Counted from the first letter of the stretch, positions 27,774 to 36,510 are shown. The stretch: DNA of 64,000 bases from an uncultured Lachnospiraceae bacterium (GCA_945913255.1 CAMEDC010000006.1:57032-121031), one strand, 5' to 3'. Numbers and translations: made by a program. The notes: a model not told the origin generated them from the sequence alone.

Positions 27774-29288
27774 ATGCATATTCTACTGACTACTCCCACA
27801 TCCGTCTCAGTGGAGCTGGAAAACAGAGATTCTTATTACACCGACTTCTATACCGTATACCTGAACGGTCAGGATATGGGCAGAAAAAATCTCAATTCCT
27901 TCTCTCTGCATGGGTTGGAACCCGCTGCTTCCTATGAATTGCGCGTGGTGGGAAAACATTTCACCAACAGCATAACGTTTCAGACTCTGGCAAGACGGGA
28001 ACGGATTTATCACTCGACAGGCGGTGGAACCGAAAACGAAACCGACTCTCTCCAGCAGACAATTGACAGTCTGGAGGCAGATGAATTTCTGACCATTCAG
28101 GGTATTTGTAAAGTAACGGCTCTGTTTTTGAGAGATAACCTGTATCTCCATCTGCCGAAGGATTCCAAACTCATCGGAGAAACCGACCGGAACCTTTTTC
28201 CCATTCTGCCCGCAGACCGGGAAGAAAACGGGATTGTACTGGGCACCTGGGAAGGCCGTGCCGACGACAGCTTTGCCAGCATACTCACGGGCATCGGTGT
28301 TAAGCATGTCTGCATCTACGGAGAAGGTATCATCGATTGTCGTGCGCAGGAATCCGACTGGTGGGTCAATCACAGAGTCAAACGGATTGCAAGACGTCCC
28401 AAGGGAATATTTCTTCACACCTGTGAGAATGTTTCCCTGGAGGGTATTACCGTATGCAATACTCCGTCCTGGAACCAGCACCCCTTCTATTCCAGGGACT
28501 TAAAATACATCAATATGAAACTGATTAACCCCGCCAATTCCCCCACCACCGACGGAATCGACCCTGAATCCTGCGATAACGTGCTGATTGTGGGAACAAG
28601 AATCAGTGTCGGTGACGACTGCATTGCCATCAAATCCGGTAAACTGGAATTTGCCGAAAGATACCATACTCCCTCCTCTCACATCACTGTGCGGAACTGC
28701 CTGATGGAATACGGACACGCAGGTGTCACCATCGGAAGTGAAAACAGCGGCGGAGTCAGGGATGTGCTTGTGACAAACTGTTTCTTCAAAATGACGGATA
28801 GGGGATTGCGCATCAAGAGTCAGCGGGGTCGCGGAAATCTTGCTGTTATTCGTGACATCGTTTTTCAGAACATTCGGATGGAGGACGTCAAATCTCCCTT
28901 TGTCATCAATGCCTTTTACAAGGCCGGCAATGATGAGCTGGACGAGCGTTTTCTCCGGGAGGCGCAGCCAGTCACGGATCTCACTCCCGTATTCCTTGAA
29001 TTTACTTTTGAGGACATTACCTGCGAAAATGTTTCCTACGGAGTCGGCTTCTTTCTCGGTCTTCCGGAATCCATGCTGAAAAAAGTGACATTGAAAAATG
29101 TCAGCGTCTCTTACAAACCGGATGCCGAAGCGGGAGAAATGGCAATGACCGCATGGAAGGAAACCTTCCGTCATGCGGGATTTATCTGTGAAAATCTAGA
29201 GGAACTGAATCTGGAGCATGTGGTTTTCCAAGATGCTCCCAGTGAAAAATATATCTTAAGAAATGTACATCAAGTAAAGGAGAACTAG
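27774..29288 (+). CDS. GH28 polygalacturonase-type enzyme with N-terminal FN3-like domain
   Basis: 504 residues with no signal peptide. Residues ~1-80 resemble a fibronectin-III-like beta domain (HGLEPAASYELRVVG). The parallel beta-helix has the GH28 blocks: SPTTDGIDPESC, VGDDCIAIKSG, GHAGVTIGSE and LRIKSQRGRG, which provide the catalytic aspartates, histidine and the substrate-binding Arg/Lys. It would cleave galacturonide linkages in oligosaccharides, perhaps as an exo-enzyme given the cytoplasmic location. GGAG lies nine bases upstream. It is followed one base later by the AEC transporter gene, so co-transcribed. Confidence 0.92.
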   Translation: MHILLTTPTSVSVELENRDSYYTDFYTVYLNGQDMGRKNLNSFSLHGLEPAASYELRVVGKHFTNSITFQTLARRERIYHSTGGGTENETDSLQQTIDSLEADEFLTIQGICKVTALFLRDNLYLHLPKDSKLIGETDRNLFPILPADREENGIVLGTWEGRADDSFASILTGIGVKHVCIYGEGIIDCRAQESDWWVNHRVKRIARRPKGIFLHTCENVSLEGITVCNTPSWNQHPFYSRDLKYINMKLINPANSPTTDGIDPESCDNVLIVGTRISVGDDCIAIKSGKLEFAERYHTPSSHITVRNCLMEYGHAGVTIGSENSGGVRDVLVTNCFFKMTDRGLRIKSQRGRGNLAVIRDIVFQNIRMEDVKSPFVINAFYKAGNDELDERFLREAQPVTDLTPVFLEFTFEDITCENVSYGVGFFLGLPESMLKKVTLKNVSVSYKPDAEAGEMAMTAWKETFRHAGFICENLEELNLEHVVFQDAPSEKYILRNVHQVKEN

Positions 29289-29289
29289 A

Positions 29290-30306
29290 ATGGATACTTT
29301 AATTTTTGCCCTAAATGCGATACTGCCGATTATCCTGCTGATTTTCTTCGGCTACTTTTTAAAGCGTAAGAATTTTCTGGACGAAGCCTGGTTTAAAAAG
29401 GGAAATAAGCTGATTTTCAGGGTTTGCCTTCCCTTCCTGCTGTTTACCAATGTCTACAACATTGAATCCTTTACCGCCATCAACTGGTCAGTTGTCATCT
29501 ACTCGGAAATTGCCATTTTTACGGTTTTCTTTCTGGGTATGCTCCTTGTAAAGCTCACCATTCCCGATGACAGGCAGAAAGGCGTTGTCCTGCAATGTAC
29601 CTTCCGCTCTAACTTTGCCATCATTGGTCTGACCCTTGCAGAATCCCTCGGCGGTCCGGAGGGTGTCGGTATTGCGGCAATTCTGAGTGCTTTCTCCATA
29701 CCAACCTTCAATATTCTCGCAGTGATTGCCCTCACCATGTTCAACAAAGGTGAAAACGGTCAGCGTATTGATTTCAAAAATGTTTTGAAAAAGATTGCAA
29801 CAAATCCTTTGATTATCGGTGTTGTCTGCGGACTGGCTGCATTGGGCATCCGTGCGCTGCTTCCCGCCGGTGCGGACGGAACTCCTGTTTTCTCCCTTTC
29901 CGGAAACCTGCCCTTTCTCTACACGGCAATCAGCAATGTTGCAAAAATCAGCTCCCCTCTGGCACTGATCATTCTGGGCGGACTTTTCGATTTTTCCGCC
30001 GTAAAAGGCATGCTGAAGCAAATCCTCATTGGTACGCTTTCCCGTGTTGTCGCGGTTCCCGGGCTTGTGCTCGGCATAGCTGTACTTCTTTCAAAATATA
30101 CGACCATTTTGAATTTTGATGCCACAGTTTACCCCGCTCTGATCGCTCTGTTCGGTTCTCCCGTTGCAGTGGCAAGTGCCATCATGGCACAGGAAATGGA
30201 TAATGACGGAACGCTCGCCGGGCAGCTGGTTGTCTGGACCTCCATCCTGTCCATCTTTACTCTGTTCTTCTTCATTCTGATTCTGAGAGGACTGGGGCTT
30301 TTGTAA
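29290..30306 (+). CDS. AEC-family (auxin efflux carrier-like) transporter
   Basis: 338 residues with about ten membrane helices in two inverted halves, starting ILPIILLIFFGYFLKRKNFLDEAWFKKGNKLIFRVCLPFLLF. This is the typical AEC opening, and the later NFAIIGLTLAESLGG and LFGSPVAVASAIMAQEM blocks are family-like. AEC proteins move organic acids. Coupling to GH28 suggests a uronate-derived or related acid, which is inference. AAGGAG ten bases before the ATG lies inside the GH28 end. Confidence 0.9.
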   Translation: MDTLIFALNAILPIILLIFFGYFLKRKNFLDEAWFKKGNKLIFRVCLPFLLFTNVYNIESFTAINWSVVIYSEIAIFTVFFLGMLLVKLTIPDDRQKGVVLQCTFRSNFAIIGLTLAESLGGPEGVGIAAILSAFSIPTFNILAVIALTMFNKGENGQRIDFKNVLKKIATNPLIIGVVCGLAALGIRALLPAGADGTPVFSLSGNLPFLYTAISNVAKISSPLALIILGGLFDFSAVKGMLKQILIGTLSRVVAVPGLVLGIAVLLSKYTTILNFDATVYPALIALFGSPVAVASAIMAQEMDNDGTLAGQLVVWTSILSIFTLFFFILILRGLGLL

Positions 30307-30312
30307 AGCCCC
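30294..30312 (+). terminator. Hairpin at the end of the AEC gene
   Basis: GGGGCTTT and AAAGCCCC pair around a short loop that spans the stop codon region. No T tract follows, so termination would be weak. Confidence 0.45.
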
Positions 30313-30346
30313 GGTACAGACTATGGTGAAATAGTGGTTTAGATGT

Positions 30347-30575
30347 AAATTGAAGTTTAACGTACGAGTGACGTCGCCGAGGTTACCGTTGTTTCCGTCG
30401 TGCCTACCGCATAGGGTTCCTTCTTCGACTCGTTTGCACTCGGGGGCGCGACGTAGCGGATGCATAAGCGGCTAAAATACAGCCGCTAAGCACCGACGTC
30501 TTGCACGGTCGAAGAAGGAACCCTATGCGCTCTCACGACTGGTTGCATAGAAAGTGTCGGCGACTGCTTTCCGGC
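30347..30575 (+). repeat. Structured ~200-bp repeat, copy 3
   Basis: The same architecture as copies 1 and 2. It starts AAATTGAAGTTTA. The outer stem is GACGTCGCCGA (30371-30381) with TCGGCGAC (30557-30564). A perfect 22-bp arm at 30408-30429 pairs with 30508-30529. The hairpin AGCGGCT/AGCCGCT lies near 30466-30487. The distal part of the arm (CGCATAGGG) has no similarity to the arms of the other copies, yet both strands of the stem changed together. Confidence 0.85.
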
Positions 30576-30605
30576 AATCATTATCCGCATATTCCATGCT
30601 TTCAT

Positions 30606-30925
30606 GATTTTTGGGGTGCTTTTTTGCGTCCGATACCCCCAAATTTCACGTTTTCCTAATTTTTGGGGTATTTTCCCGCTTTCGATACCCCTAAATTTCA
30701 CGTTTTCCTAATTTTGGGGGTATTTTCCCGCTTTCGATACCCCAAAATTTCACGTTTTCTCATTTTTTGGGGTATTTTCCCGCTTTCAATACCCCCAAAT
30801 TTCACGTTTTCTCATTTTTGGGGGTATTTTTCCGCTTTCGATACCCCAAAATTTCACGTTTTCCTAATTTTTGGGGTATTTTCCCGCTTTCGATACCCCT
30901 AAATTTCACGTTTTCTCATTCCTTG
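30606..30925 (+). repeat. 52-bp tandem hairpin array (about six units)
   Basis: The block AAATTTCACGTTTTC recurs at 30641, 30693, 30745, 30797, 30849 and 30901, a period of exactly 52 bp. Each unit also contains GGGGTAT and ATACCCC around TTTTCCCGCTTTCG, so each can form a hairpin. Because 52 is not a multiple of three, the open frames across it rotate, which argues against coding. It starts ~30 bp after structured-repeat copy 3. Confidence 0.92.
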
Positions 30926-31027
30926 GGGTATTTTCTTACTTGGATATTGCCGTCAATATATCGTTATCACACTCTTTAAACAGCTATGTTCCGTTCCAGT
31001 CAAAAACCCATAAAGCAACCGACTCTA

Positions 31028-31720
31028 TTACAGAAAGCAGGCAAATACCGACGCTCCTGCAACAGTTAGCAGCCCTGCCACCGCTATGGACAGGCTGCTC
31101 ATGGCTCCTTCTACCTCGCCCATCTCCATGGCTTTCGCCGTCCCAATGGCATGTGCCGCAGACCCGATTGCCACACCTTTTGCAATGGGCTCCGTAATCC
31201 GAAACAGCCTGCAGACCGGCTCAGCCAGTATATTCCCCAGTACGCCTGTAATCACGATAACAGCCACCGTAATTGTCACATAACCTCCCAGTTCCTCCGA
31301 TACACCCATGCCGATTGCAGTGGTGATAGACTTAGGCAGAAGCGTCACATATTCCGTATGGGACAGCCCCATGATAAGTGACAATACAAAAATTGTAGTC
31401 ATGCTGGTGATAACACCGACGGTAATTCCCGCCATTACAGCTCTAAAATTCTTTTTCAACAATTCCAGCTGCTCATAAAGCGGAATTGCCAGACATACCG
31501 TTGCAGGTGTCAGAAACCAGCTTAAATACTTTGCTCCCGCGTTGTACACCTCATAGTCTACCCCACTGACAACCAACACCAGAATTGTCACAAGAATGGA
31601 AATCAACAGCGGATTCAAAAGCGCCAGTTTAAATTTCTTTTTCAACTGCATTCCCAGCATATATGCTATCAGACTGACCGCTACCCCTGCAAATGCAGAT
31701 TCCACAAAGAATTCACTCAT
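31028..31720 (-). CDS. lrgB: LrgB/CidB-family membrane protein
   Basis: 230 residues with about seven membrane helices. It shows the LrgB blocks SWFLTPATVCLAIPLYEQ, LPKSITTAIGMGVSEELGG and GSAAHAIGTAKAMEMGE. The family works with LrgA/CidA in holin-like control of murein hydrolase export or in pyruvate/glycolate transport, depending on organism. Its ATG overlaps the lrgA stop by ATGA, so translation is coupled. Confidence 0.95.
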   Translation of the reverse strand: MSEFFVESAFAGVAVSLIAYMLGMQLKKKFKLALLNPLLISILVTILVLVVSGVDYEVYNAGAKYLSWFLTPATVCLAIPLYEQLELLKKNFRAVMAGITVGVITSMTTIFVLSLIMGLSHTEYVTLLPKSITTAIGMGVSEELGGYVTITVAVIVITGVLGNILAEPVCRLFRITEPIAKGVAIGSAAHAIGTAKAMEMGEVEGAMSSLSIAVAGLLTVAGASVFACFL

Positions 31721-32280
31721 TCCTCCGCCCCCTCTCCCATTATCCGTGTCGAGTCATAAACTTTTATCCTCTTTTCCGTGCCGGATGATAAACTCTTCTC
31801 CATTTTCTCCGTGCCGGATGATAAACTCTTCTCCATTTTTTCCGTGCCAGCTGATAAACTCTTCTCTATTTTCTCCGTGCCGGATGATATGCTCTTCTCC
31901 ATTTTCTCCATGCCGGATGATAAACTCATACCTTTTTTCCCATGCCGGATAATCAACTGTGTCACGCGACCTCCGCAAATCATTACGAGCACCAGCGACA
32001 CAACCGTAATCACAATCACCGGAACAAGCAGCGGCTTCAGCAGCCCCCAGGAGGACATCAGCCCCACCCCGGCCGGAATAAACATAACCGGCATAATCTC
32101 AATCAGGAATTTCCCCACGTCCTTTACGGCATCCAGTTTCAATATGCCGGTGAACAGCAGGACAAACAAAATGACCATTCCATAAATGCTTGCCGGAACC
32201 GGCAGAGGGAGCAACATTTTCAGTACTTCCCCCACAAATGAAATGGTCAGAATAATTAAAAATTGTTTTAAATATTTCAT
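31717..32280 (-). CDS. lrgA: LrgA/CidA-family protein with repeat-rich C-terminal tail
   Basis: About 187 residues. Residues 1-120 carry the four-helix CidA/LrgA membrane domain (LLPLPVPASIYGMVILFVLLF, VGKFLIEIMPVMFIPAGVGLM). The family is usually 120-140 residues long. Here a ~65-residue hydrophilic tail follows, made of five to six 11-residue units like SSGTEKMEKSL. The ATG at 32280 has GAGG ten bases upstream; the open frame begins further out without a site. A sigma-A promoter overlaps that upstream stretch. Likely a holin-like partner of LrgB; the tail role is unknown. Confidence 0.9.
   Translation of the reverse strand: MKYLKQFLIILTISFVGEVLKMLLPLPVPASIYGMVILFVLLFTGILKLDAVKDVGKFLIEIMPVMFIPAGVGLMSSWGLLKPLLVPVIVITVVSLVLVMICGGRVTQLIIRHGKKGMSLSSGMEKMEKSISSGTEKIEKSLSAGTEKMEKSLSSGTEKMEKSLSSGTEKRIKVYDSTRIMGEGAEE
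31763..31960 (-). repeat. 33-bp coding tandem repeat in lrgA
   Basis: Units of 33 bp related to CTCTTCTCCATTTTCTCCG TGCCGGATGATAAA occur five to six times with few differences. They stay in frame and give the SSGTEKMEKSL tail. Other frames are also open, as expected for a 33-bp period. Confidence 0.88.
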
Positions 32281-32317
32281 TGGCAGTACCCCTCTTTTGT
32301 TTCTTGCACTGCCAATC

Positions 32318-32345
32318 ATTATAATTTATTTTCCGTCAAAGTCAA
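32318..32345 (-). promoter_or_regulatory. Promoter of lrgAB
   Basis: Minus strand TTGACT (32340-32345), 16 bases, TATAAT (32318-32323), about 38 bp upstream of the lrgA ATG. A second TTGACG overlaps just inside. Confidence 0.75.
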
Positions 32346-32438
32346 GACAACATCTGCTGATTAACCAACCTGACATCTGTCTTTCACGCCGGTTCTTCGC
32401 CTTTCCGCACTGCTTCTTCGCCTCTTCACGCCGCTTCT

Positions 32439-33320
32439 TCAGCCTTTCTTCTTCACGGCGCGAAGCTCGATATAGCCTCTCTCCCCACGAGGTTCCAACT
32501 GAATCCTGGGATTTTCATCATCCCATTCATAGCCGATTACTGACGGGTCATACTTGTCCATAGCCTGCTGCACCGCCGTAATTGCCTCGACATAATCTTC
32601 TTCCCGGAAGGGTTCTCCCTGAAATACCAGATACTCCGCTTCCGGCAGGGTAATGACGTCAAATCCTTCCGGAATCGCACCATCGTAGTCAACTGCAGCC
32701 TCCACACCCTGCACATAGGTAGAAGTACCCGGCTTCTTATACCGCCCGGTCAGCCACAGGCACACCGGTTCGCCGCAGAGGGAATCCATGCTGGTCAGTA
32801 TTCCCCAGACATCACAGCCCACTTCCTCACAATAAGTCCAGTAATGATCCGCTTTTACGCCACGCTTTAATATTACTTTTCTCTCCGGTTTTCTCATTAA
32901 CTGAACAAAAACACTCTGCACTTCACTCATATCGATTTTCTCCTTTTTTAGTTCCTTAAACTTGACTCCGTAAGGGATAAATAGAGGAATGGGAATCTTC
33001 GTACGCGCGTATTCTCCCGGATTACAGCCGAATTCCTTCAGAAAGGCTCTCTGATAACCGTCAACGCTCCCAAACCCAAGTTCCCCGGCCACATCGATTA
33101 CCCGGCAGTTTCCTTCCTTCAGCCGCATTGCGGACTTTGAAAGCCGCAGCCGCCGAATGTACTCCGCGGGTGTCTGATTCGTGTACTGCCGAAACAAACG
33201 ATAGGAATGCCAGGGAGAAAAGAGAGATTCACCTGCCAAATCTGCCAGCGTAATCTCTTCTTCCAGATGTGACTCAATATATTCCTGCATTTTCTGTACC
33301 GCCATCACCTGTTCCTTCAT
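32439..33320 (-). CDS. AraC-family regulator with GyrI-like effector domain
   Basis: 293 residues. An N-terminal AraC double HTH (residues ~8-105: ITLADLAGESLFSPWHSYRLFRQYTNQTPAEYIRRLRLSKSA) is followed by a GyrI-like small-molecule domain (about 130-290). This is the MarA-Rob style layout that binds amphipathic compounds. It lies 24 bp downstream of the UvrA-like gene on the same strand, so it probably regulates that unit. Confidence 0.9.
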   Translation of the reverse strand: MKEQVMAVQKMQEYIESHLEEEITLADLAGESLFSPWHSYRLFRQYTNQTPAEYIRRLRLSKSAMRLKEGNCRVIDVAGELGFGSVDGYQRAFLKEFGCNPGEYARTKIPIPLFIPYGVKFKELKKEKIDMSEVQSVFVQLMRKPERKVILKRGVKADHYWTYCEEVGCDVWGILTSMDSLCGEPVCLWLTGRYKKPGTSTYVQGVEAAVDYDGAIPEGFDVITLPEAEYLVFQGEPFREEDYVEAITAVQQAMDKYDPSVIGYEWDDENPRIQLEPRGERGYIELRAVKKKG

Positions 33321-33344
33321 TCTTCTGCCTCTTTCTTTCCGAAC

Positions 33345-35600
33345 TTATTCTTCCACAGACTTTCTCAGGTATCTCGCCGTTATAGTCTCACCCTTCTCCA
33401 GCATCTCCCTGGGTGAACCCGTAAAGACAATCTCACCGCCTGCACTGCCGCCGTCCGGTCCCACATCAATCAAATAATCCGCCTGCTTCATCACATCCAG
33501 ATTGTGCTCGATGACAATCACCGTGTTGCCACGCTGCACAAGCCCGTCCAGAAGCTCCATCACCTTTTTGACATCGGAGGCGTGAAGTCCCGTGGTGGGT
33601 TCGTCCAGAACATAAATATTTCCTTTTTTGTCCAAATCCTTTGCCAGTTTCACACGCTGTCTTTCTCCGCCCGAAAGCGTGGACAGAGGCTGGCCCAGAG
33701 ACAGATACGACAGTCCAACCTCCAGCATTGCCCGCAACGCCTTGCTGATTTTCCGGTTATCCGCAAAGAAAGTTGCTGCCTCCTCAGCAGACATTCCCAG
33801 AATCTCCACAATATTTTTATCATGATACCGGTAGGAAAGCGCCTCTTTGCTGTATCGGCTTCCCTCGCACGCTTCGCAGGTCATCGTCACGGGATCCATA
33901 AAGACAAGTTCCGTCGTAATCATGCCCCTCCCCTTACAGATCGGACAGGCGCCCTTGCTGTTGAAGGAGAACAACGATGCGTCCACACCGTTCTCCGCCG
34001 CCATCACCTTACGGATTTCATCAAAAAAGCCAAGAAATGTAGCGGGCGTGGAACGCCCGGTTGCCGTCACGGGAGACTGATCCACCAGCACTACCCTATC
34101 CTCGTACTGCTTCGCAAATACATCGCGAATCAGGGAGCTCTTTCCTGATCCTGCAACACCCGTCACCACGGTCAAGACATCCAGAGGTATATCCACGGAA
34201 ACATTCTTTAGATTATGAAGGGTTGCATTCCTGACAGACAGAAACTTTATCGGCTTCCGCGGATTCTCTTTGACCGGAGTCCTCTCCTGCATGGCATTTC
34301 CCGTCAGCGTGCCGGAGAGCAAAAGCTGCTCGTAGCTTCCCTGAAACAAAATCTGCCCGCCGCCTTTTCCGGCAAGCGGTCCCACGTCAATGACCTCATC
34401 CGCCACAGAGATCACATCTTTGTCATGCTCCACCACAAGAACCGTATTTCCCTTATCCCGCAGGCTTTTCAGCAGTCTTGTCATGCGGTGTACATCCCGT
34501 GGATGCATACCGGTACTTGGTTCATCAAAAATATAGATCATTCCTGTCAGCGAGCTTCCCATATACCGCACCAGTTTCAGTCTCTGCGCCTCTCCGCCGG
34601 AAAGGGAAGCGGATTCCCGGTTCATGGACAGATAGGGCAGCCCGATATCAATCATCCTTGTCAGAGAAGAGACCAACGCATCCACAATCGTCTGCGCTCT
34701 CGGGTCTGTGATGCCCTTCAGAACCTCCACCAGCTTCACAAACTCCATCTCACACATTTCATCAATGCTGTACCCCATAACCTTACAGGAAAGAGCCGCC
34801 TCATTCAGACGTCTTCCGAGGCAGACCGGACAGGGCTTTTCCTTCACCAGATACATCAGTCTCTTTACGGAAGCCTCTTTCAATTCCGAGGTGTCCCGGT
34901 TAAGAAGCAACCGTTTCAGGTGCGCGGATATTCCTTCCACCTTTTTAGAAAGCCGCTTTCCGCCCGGCGTATCTGCGCCGTAAAGCAGCCGGTTTCTCTC
35001 CGTCTCCGTAAAGTTCTTCCACTTTTTATCCAGAGGGAACAAACCCGACTGGGCGTACTGGATCCAGTACCAATTGTCCACATGAAAGGCAGGCAAATCC
35101 GCCATTCCCTCATTCCATGTTTTTTCCGGGTCAATGCGTCCTTCGATATCCACCTCCATAATCTTACCGATTCCCGCACACTCCGGGCACATACCGTTTG
35201 GATTATTAAAAGAAAAATAAGAAGCCGTCCCCACATAAGGTGTGCCGATTCGTGAGTAAAGCAGCCGCAGCGCGGAATACATATCGCTGATAGTTCCCAC
35301 CGTAGAGCGGGCATTCCCGCCCAGCCTCGACTGGTCTACTATAACAGAGGCCGAGAGATTGTCGATTACCTCCACTCTCGGCTTCTCATACTTCGGCATT
35401 CTTCCGCGGACGAATGCTGTATATGTTTCATTCATCTGGCGCTGGCTCTCCGCGGCAATTGTGTCAAACACGATGCTGGATTTTCCGGAGCCGGAAACCC
35501 CCGTGAAAACCACGATTTTTCCTTTGGGTATGTCCAGCGAAACATTTTTCAGATTATTCTGATTCAATCCTCTGATGATAATTTTGTCCTGTGATGCCAA
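33345..35600 (-). CDS. UvrA-like ABC ATPase (short UvrA paralogue)
   Basis: 751 residues against ~940 for canonical UvrA. It has two ABC units: Walker A GVSGSGKSS (~35) and GVAGSGKSS (~490), and signatures LSGGEAQRLKL and LSGGERQRVKL. It also has UvrA-type zinc elements (CPECAGIG, CPVCLGRR, CPICKGRG with CEACEGS). The missing ~190 residues fit loss of the UvrB-binding and insertion domains, as in UvrA2/DrrC-type paralogues linked to drug tolerance. The start is TTG 35600. Co-transcribed with an AraC/GyrI regulator, which supports a role in compound resistance. True excision repair seems less likely. Confidence 0.9.
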   Translation of the reverse strand: MASQDKIIIRGLNQNNLKNVSLDIPKGKIVVFTGVSGSGKSSIVFDTIAAESQRQMNETYTAFVRGRMPKYEKPRVEVIDNLSASVIVDQSRLGGNARSTVGTISDMYSALRLLYSRIGTPYVGTASYFSFNNPNGMCPECAGIGKIMEVDIEGRIDPEKTWNEGMADLPAFHVDNWYWIQYAQSGLFPLDKKWKNFTETERNRLLYGADTPGGKRLSKKVEGISAHLKRLLLNRDTSELKEASVKRLMYLVKEKPCPVCLGRRLNEAALSCKVMGYSIDEMCEMEFVKLVEVLKGITDPRAQTIVDALVSSLTRMIDIGLPYLSMNRESASLSGGEAQRLKLVRYMGSSLTGMIYIFDEPSTGMHPRDVHRMTRLLKSLRDKGNTVLVVEHDKDVISVADEVIDVGPLAGKGGGQILFQGSYEQLLLSGTLTGNAMQERTPVKENPRKPIKFLSVRNATLHNLKNVSVDIPLDVLTVVTGVAGSGKSSLIRDVFAKQYEDRVVLVDQSPVTATGRSTPATFLGFFDEIRKVMAAENGVDASLFSFNSKGACPICKGRGMITTELVFMDPVTMTCEACEGSRYSKEALSYRYHDKNIVEILGMSAEEAATFFADNRKISKALRAMLEVGLSYLSLGQPLSTLSGGERQRVKLAKDLDKKGNIYVLDEPTTGLHASDVKKVMELLDGLVQRGNTVIVIEHNLDVMKQADYLIDVGPDGGSAGGEIVFTGSPREMLEKGETITARYLRKSVEE

Positions 35601-35702
35601 CTTTCTTGTCCCTCACTTTCTTTTTCTCCATATCGGGATTGTAACAGCCTCGGAAAAGAATCGCTCGACTTTTTTTGTCACGTTTTGTCCGCATGGTTTC
35701 GG

Positions 35703-36011
35703 TCACCTGAATGACTCCTCAGTGACTCTCTGCATACTCCAGAAATTTCGGTGTCCTGGACCAATACACATCTTCTTCATCTGCTCCAGATACCCCGGCA
35801 GCATCCTATCCTGCAACACCAGTTCATAGACAGTATCTCCCTCTATATACTCTTTCAGGATGCGCTCCTTCTCAATATCCACATCCAGCATTTTCGGCAT
35901 GGGAATTCCGATTTTCTGCAGATGTCTGTAATCGCCGCTTTCCGCCAGATAAGAATAACCGCCCTTCCCCTTTCCGAGCAGTTTCAGAAGATTATATTGC
36001 TTTTCATTCAC
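35703..36011 (-). pseudogene. Decayed protein-kinase-like gene (RIO/APH-like)
   Basis: The 102-residue frame starts MNEKQYNLLKLLGKGKGGYSYLAES, a glycine-rich nucleotide loop, and continues GIPMPKMLDVDIEKERILKEYIEGDTVYEL, the hinge region. The segment with the ATP-binding lysine expected between them is missing; ES joins directly to GDYRHLQKIG. The end (IGPGHRNFWSMQRVTEES) is off-family, and the catalytic loop and DFG-like region are absent. This looks like an internal deletion plus a 3' frameshift or truncation. Inferred from the family layout. Confidence 0.7.
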
Positions 36012-36156
36012 ACAAAGCGTTTATACCATAAAATTGAGTCCCCTGTTCTTTTTTCTGCAACTATGTTTTAGCATATCCGTAACCACCTGTTTTGTCAATT
36101 CGGATTCAGTTTATATGACATTTTCCAATTGGGATTCCAATTTTTCAAAAAATATA

Positions 36157-36185
36157 TTGACATAATCTGACAGAAGCGGTATTAT
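36157..36185 (+). promoter_or_regulatory. Promoter of the T-box transcript
   Basis: TTGACA (36157-36162), 17-base spacer, TATTAT (36180-36185), about 25 bp before T-box stem I. Confidence 0.9.
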
Positions 36186-36204
36186 AAGTCCAATTTAAGA
36201 ATAT

Positions 36205-36460
36205 TTCGCTTTGACGAGGAAGAGTAACTGATTTGTAGTTTACAGAGAGCTGTCGGATGGTGCAAGACAGTAATGAGATTTCAGCGAAAATCACCTCTGA
36301 GCTTTTTGGCTGAAAGGGTCGCAGCTTCAGTAAGCCGGAACGGTCAACATCCGTTATCCTGTTTCCCATTGTCAGATGGTGAATGAGTGGTCGTATACGG
36401 CAAGTAGAGTGGTACCGCAGAGGTTTAGCCCCTGTCTCTTGAGAGACAGGGGCTTTTTTT
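36205..36460 (+). promoter_or_regulatory. T-box riboswitch (probable isoleucine specifier ATC)
   Basis: A leader with the T-box sequence AGTGGTACCGC (36408-36418). The terminator GCCCCTGTCTC/GAGACAGGGGC plus T7 lies at 36428-36460. Stem I features include the AGAGTA region, AGAGAGC and the TCGGATGGTGCAAGACAG distal loop. The stem base GAGG (about 36215) pairs with CCTC (36294-36297), leaving the specifier loop GCGAAAATCACC. Aligning to the usual GAA-NNN-ACC pattern makes ATC (36290-36292) the specifier, i.e. tRNA-Ile. Uncharged tRNA would favour the antiterminator and expression of the BASS transporter 50 bp downstream. Confidence 0.92.
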
Positions 36461-36510
36461 AGTCTACGGAATATTTTTAAAGAAAATATAGAAAAGGTAG
36501 GTAATCTCAA

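Noticed and set aside
30606..30925. CRISPR array
   Set aside because: The whole 52-bp unit is repeated with no unique spacers, and no cas gene is near.
30663..31197. Overlapping plus-strand frames encoding GYFPAFDTPKFHVF repeats
   Set aside because: They arise from the 52-bp tandem array, which shifts frame each unit, and have no ribosome site.
33345..35600. Canonical UvrA of nucleotide excision repair
   Set aside because: It is about 190 residues too short, lacks the UvrB-binding and insertion region, and has no uvrB or uvrC neighbour.
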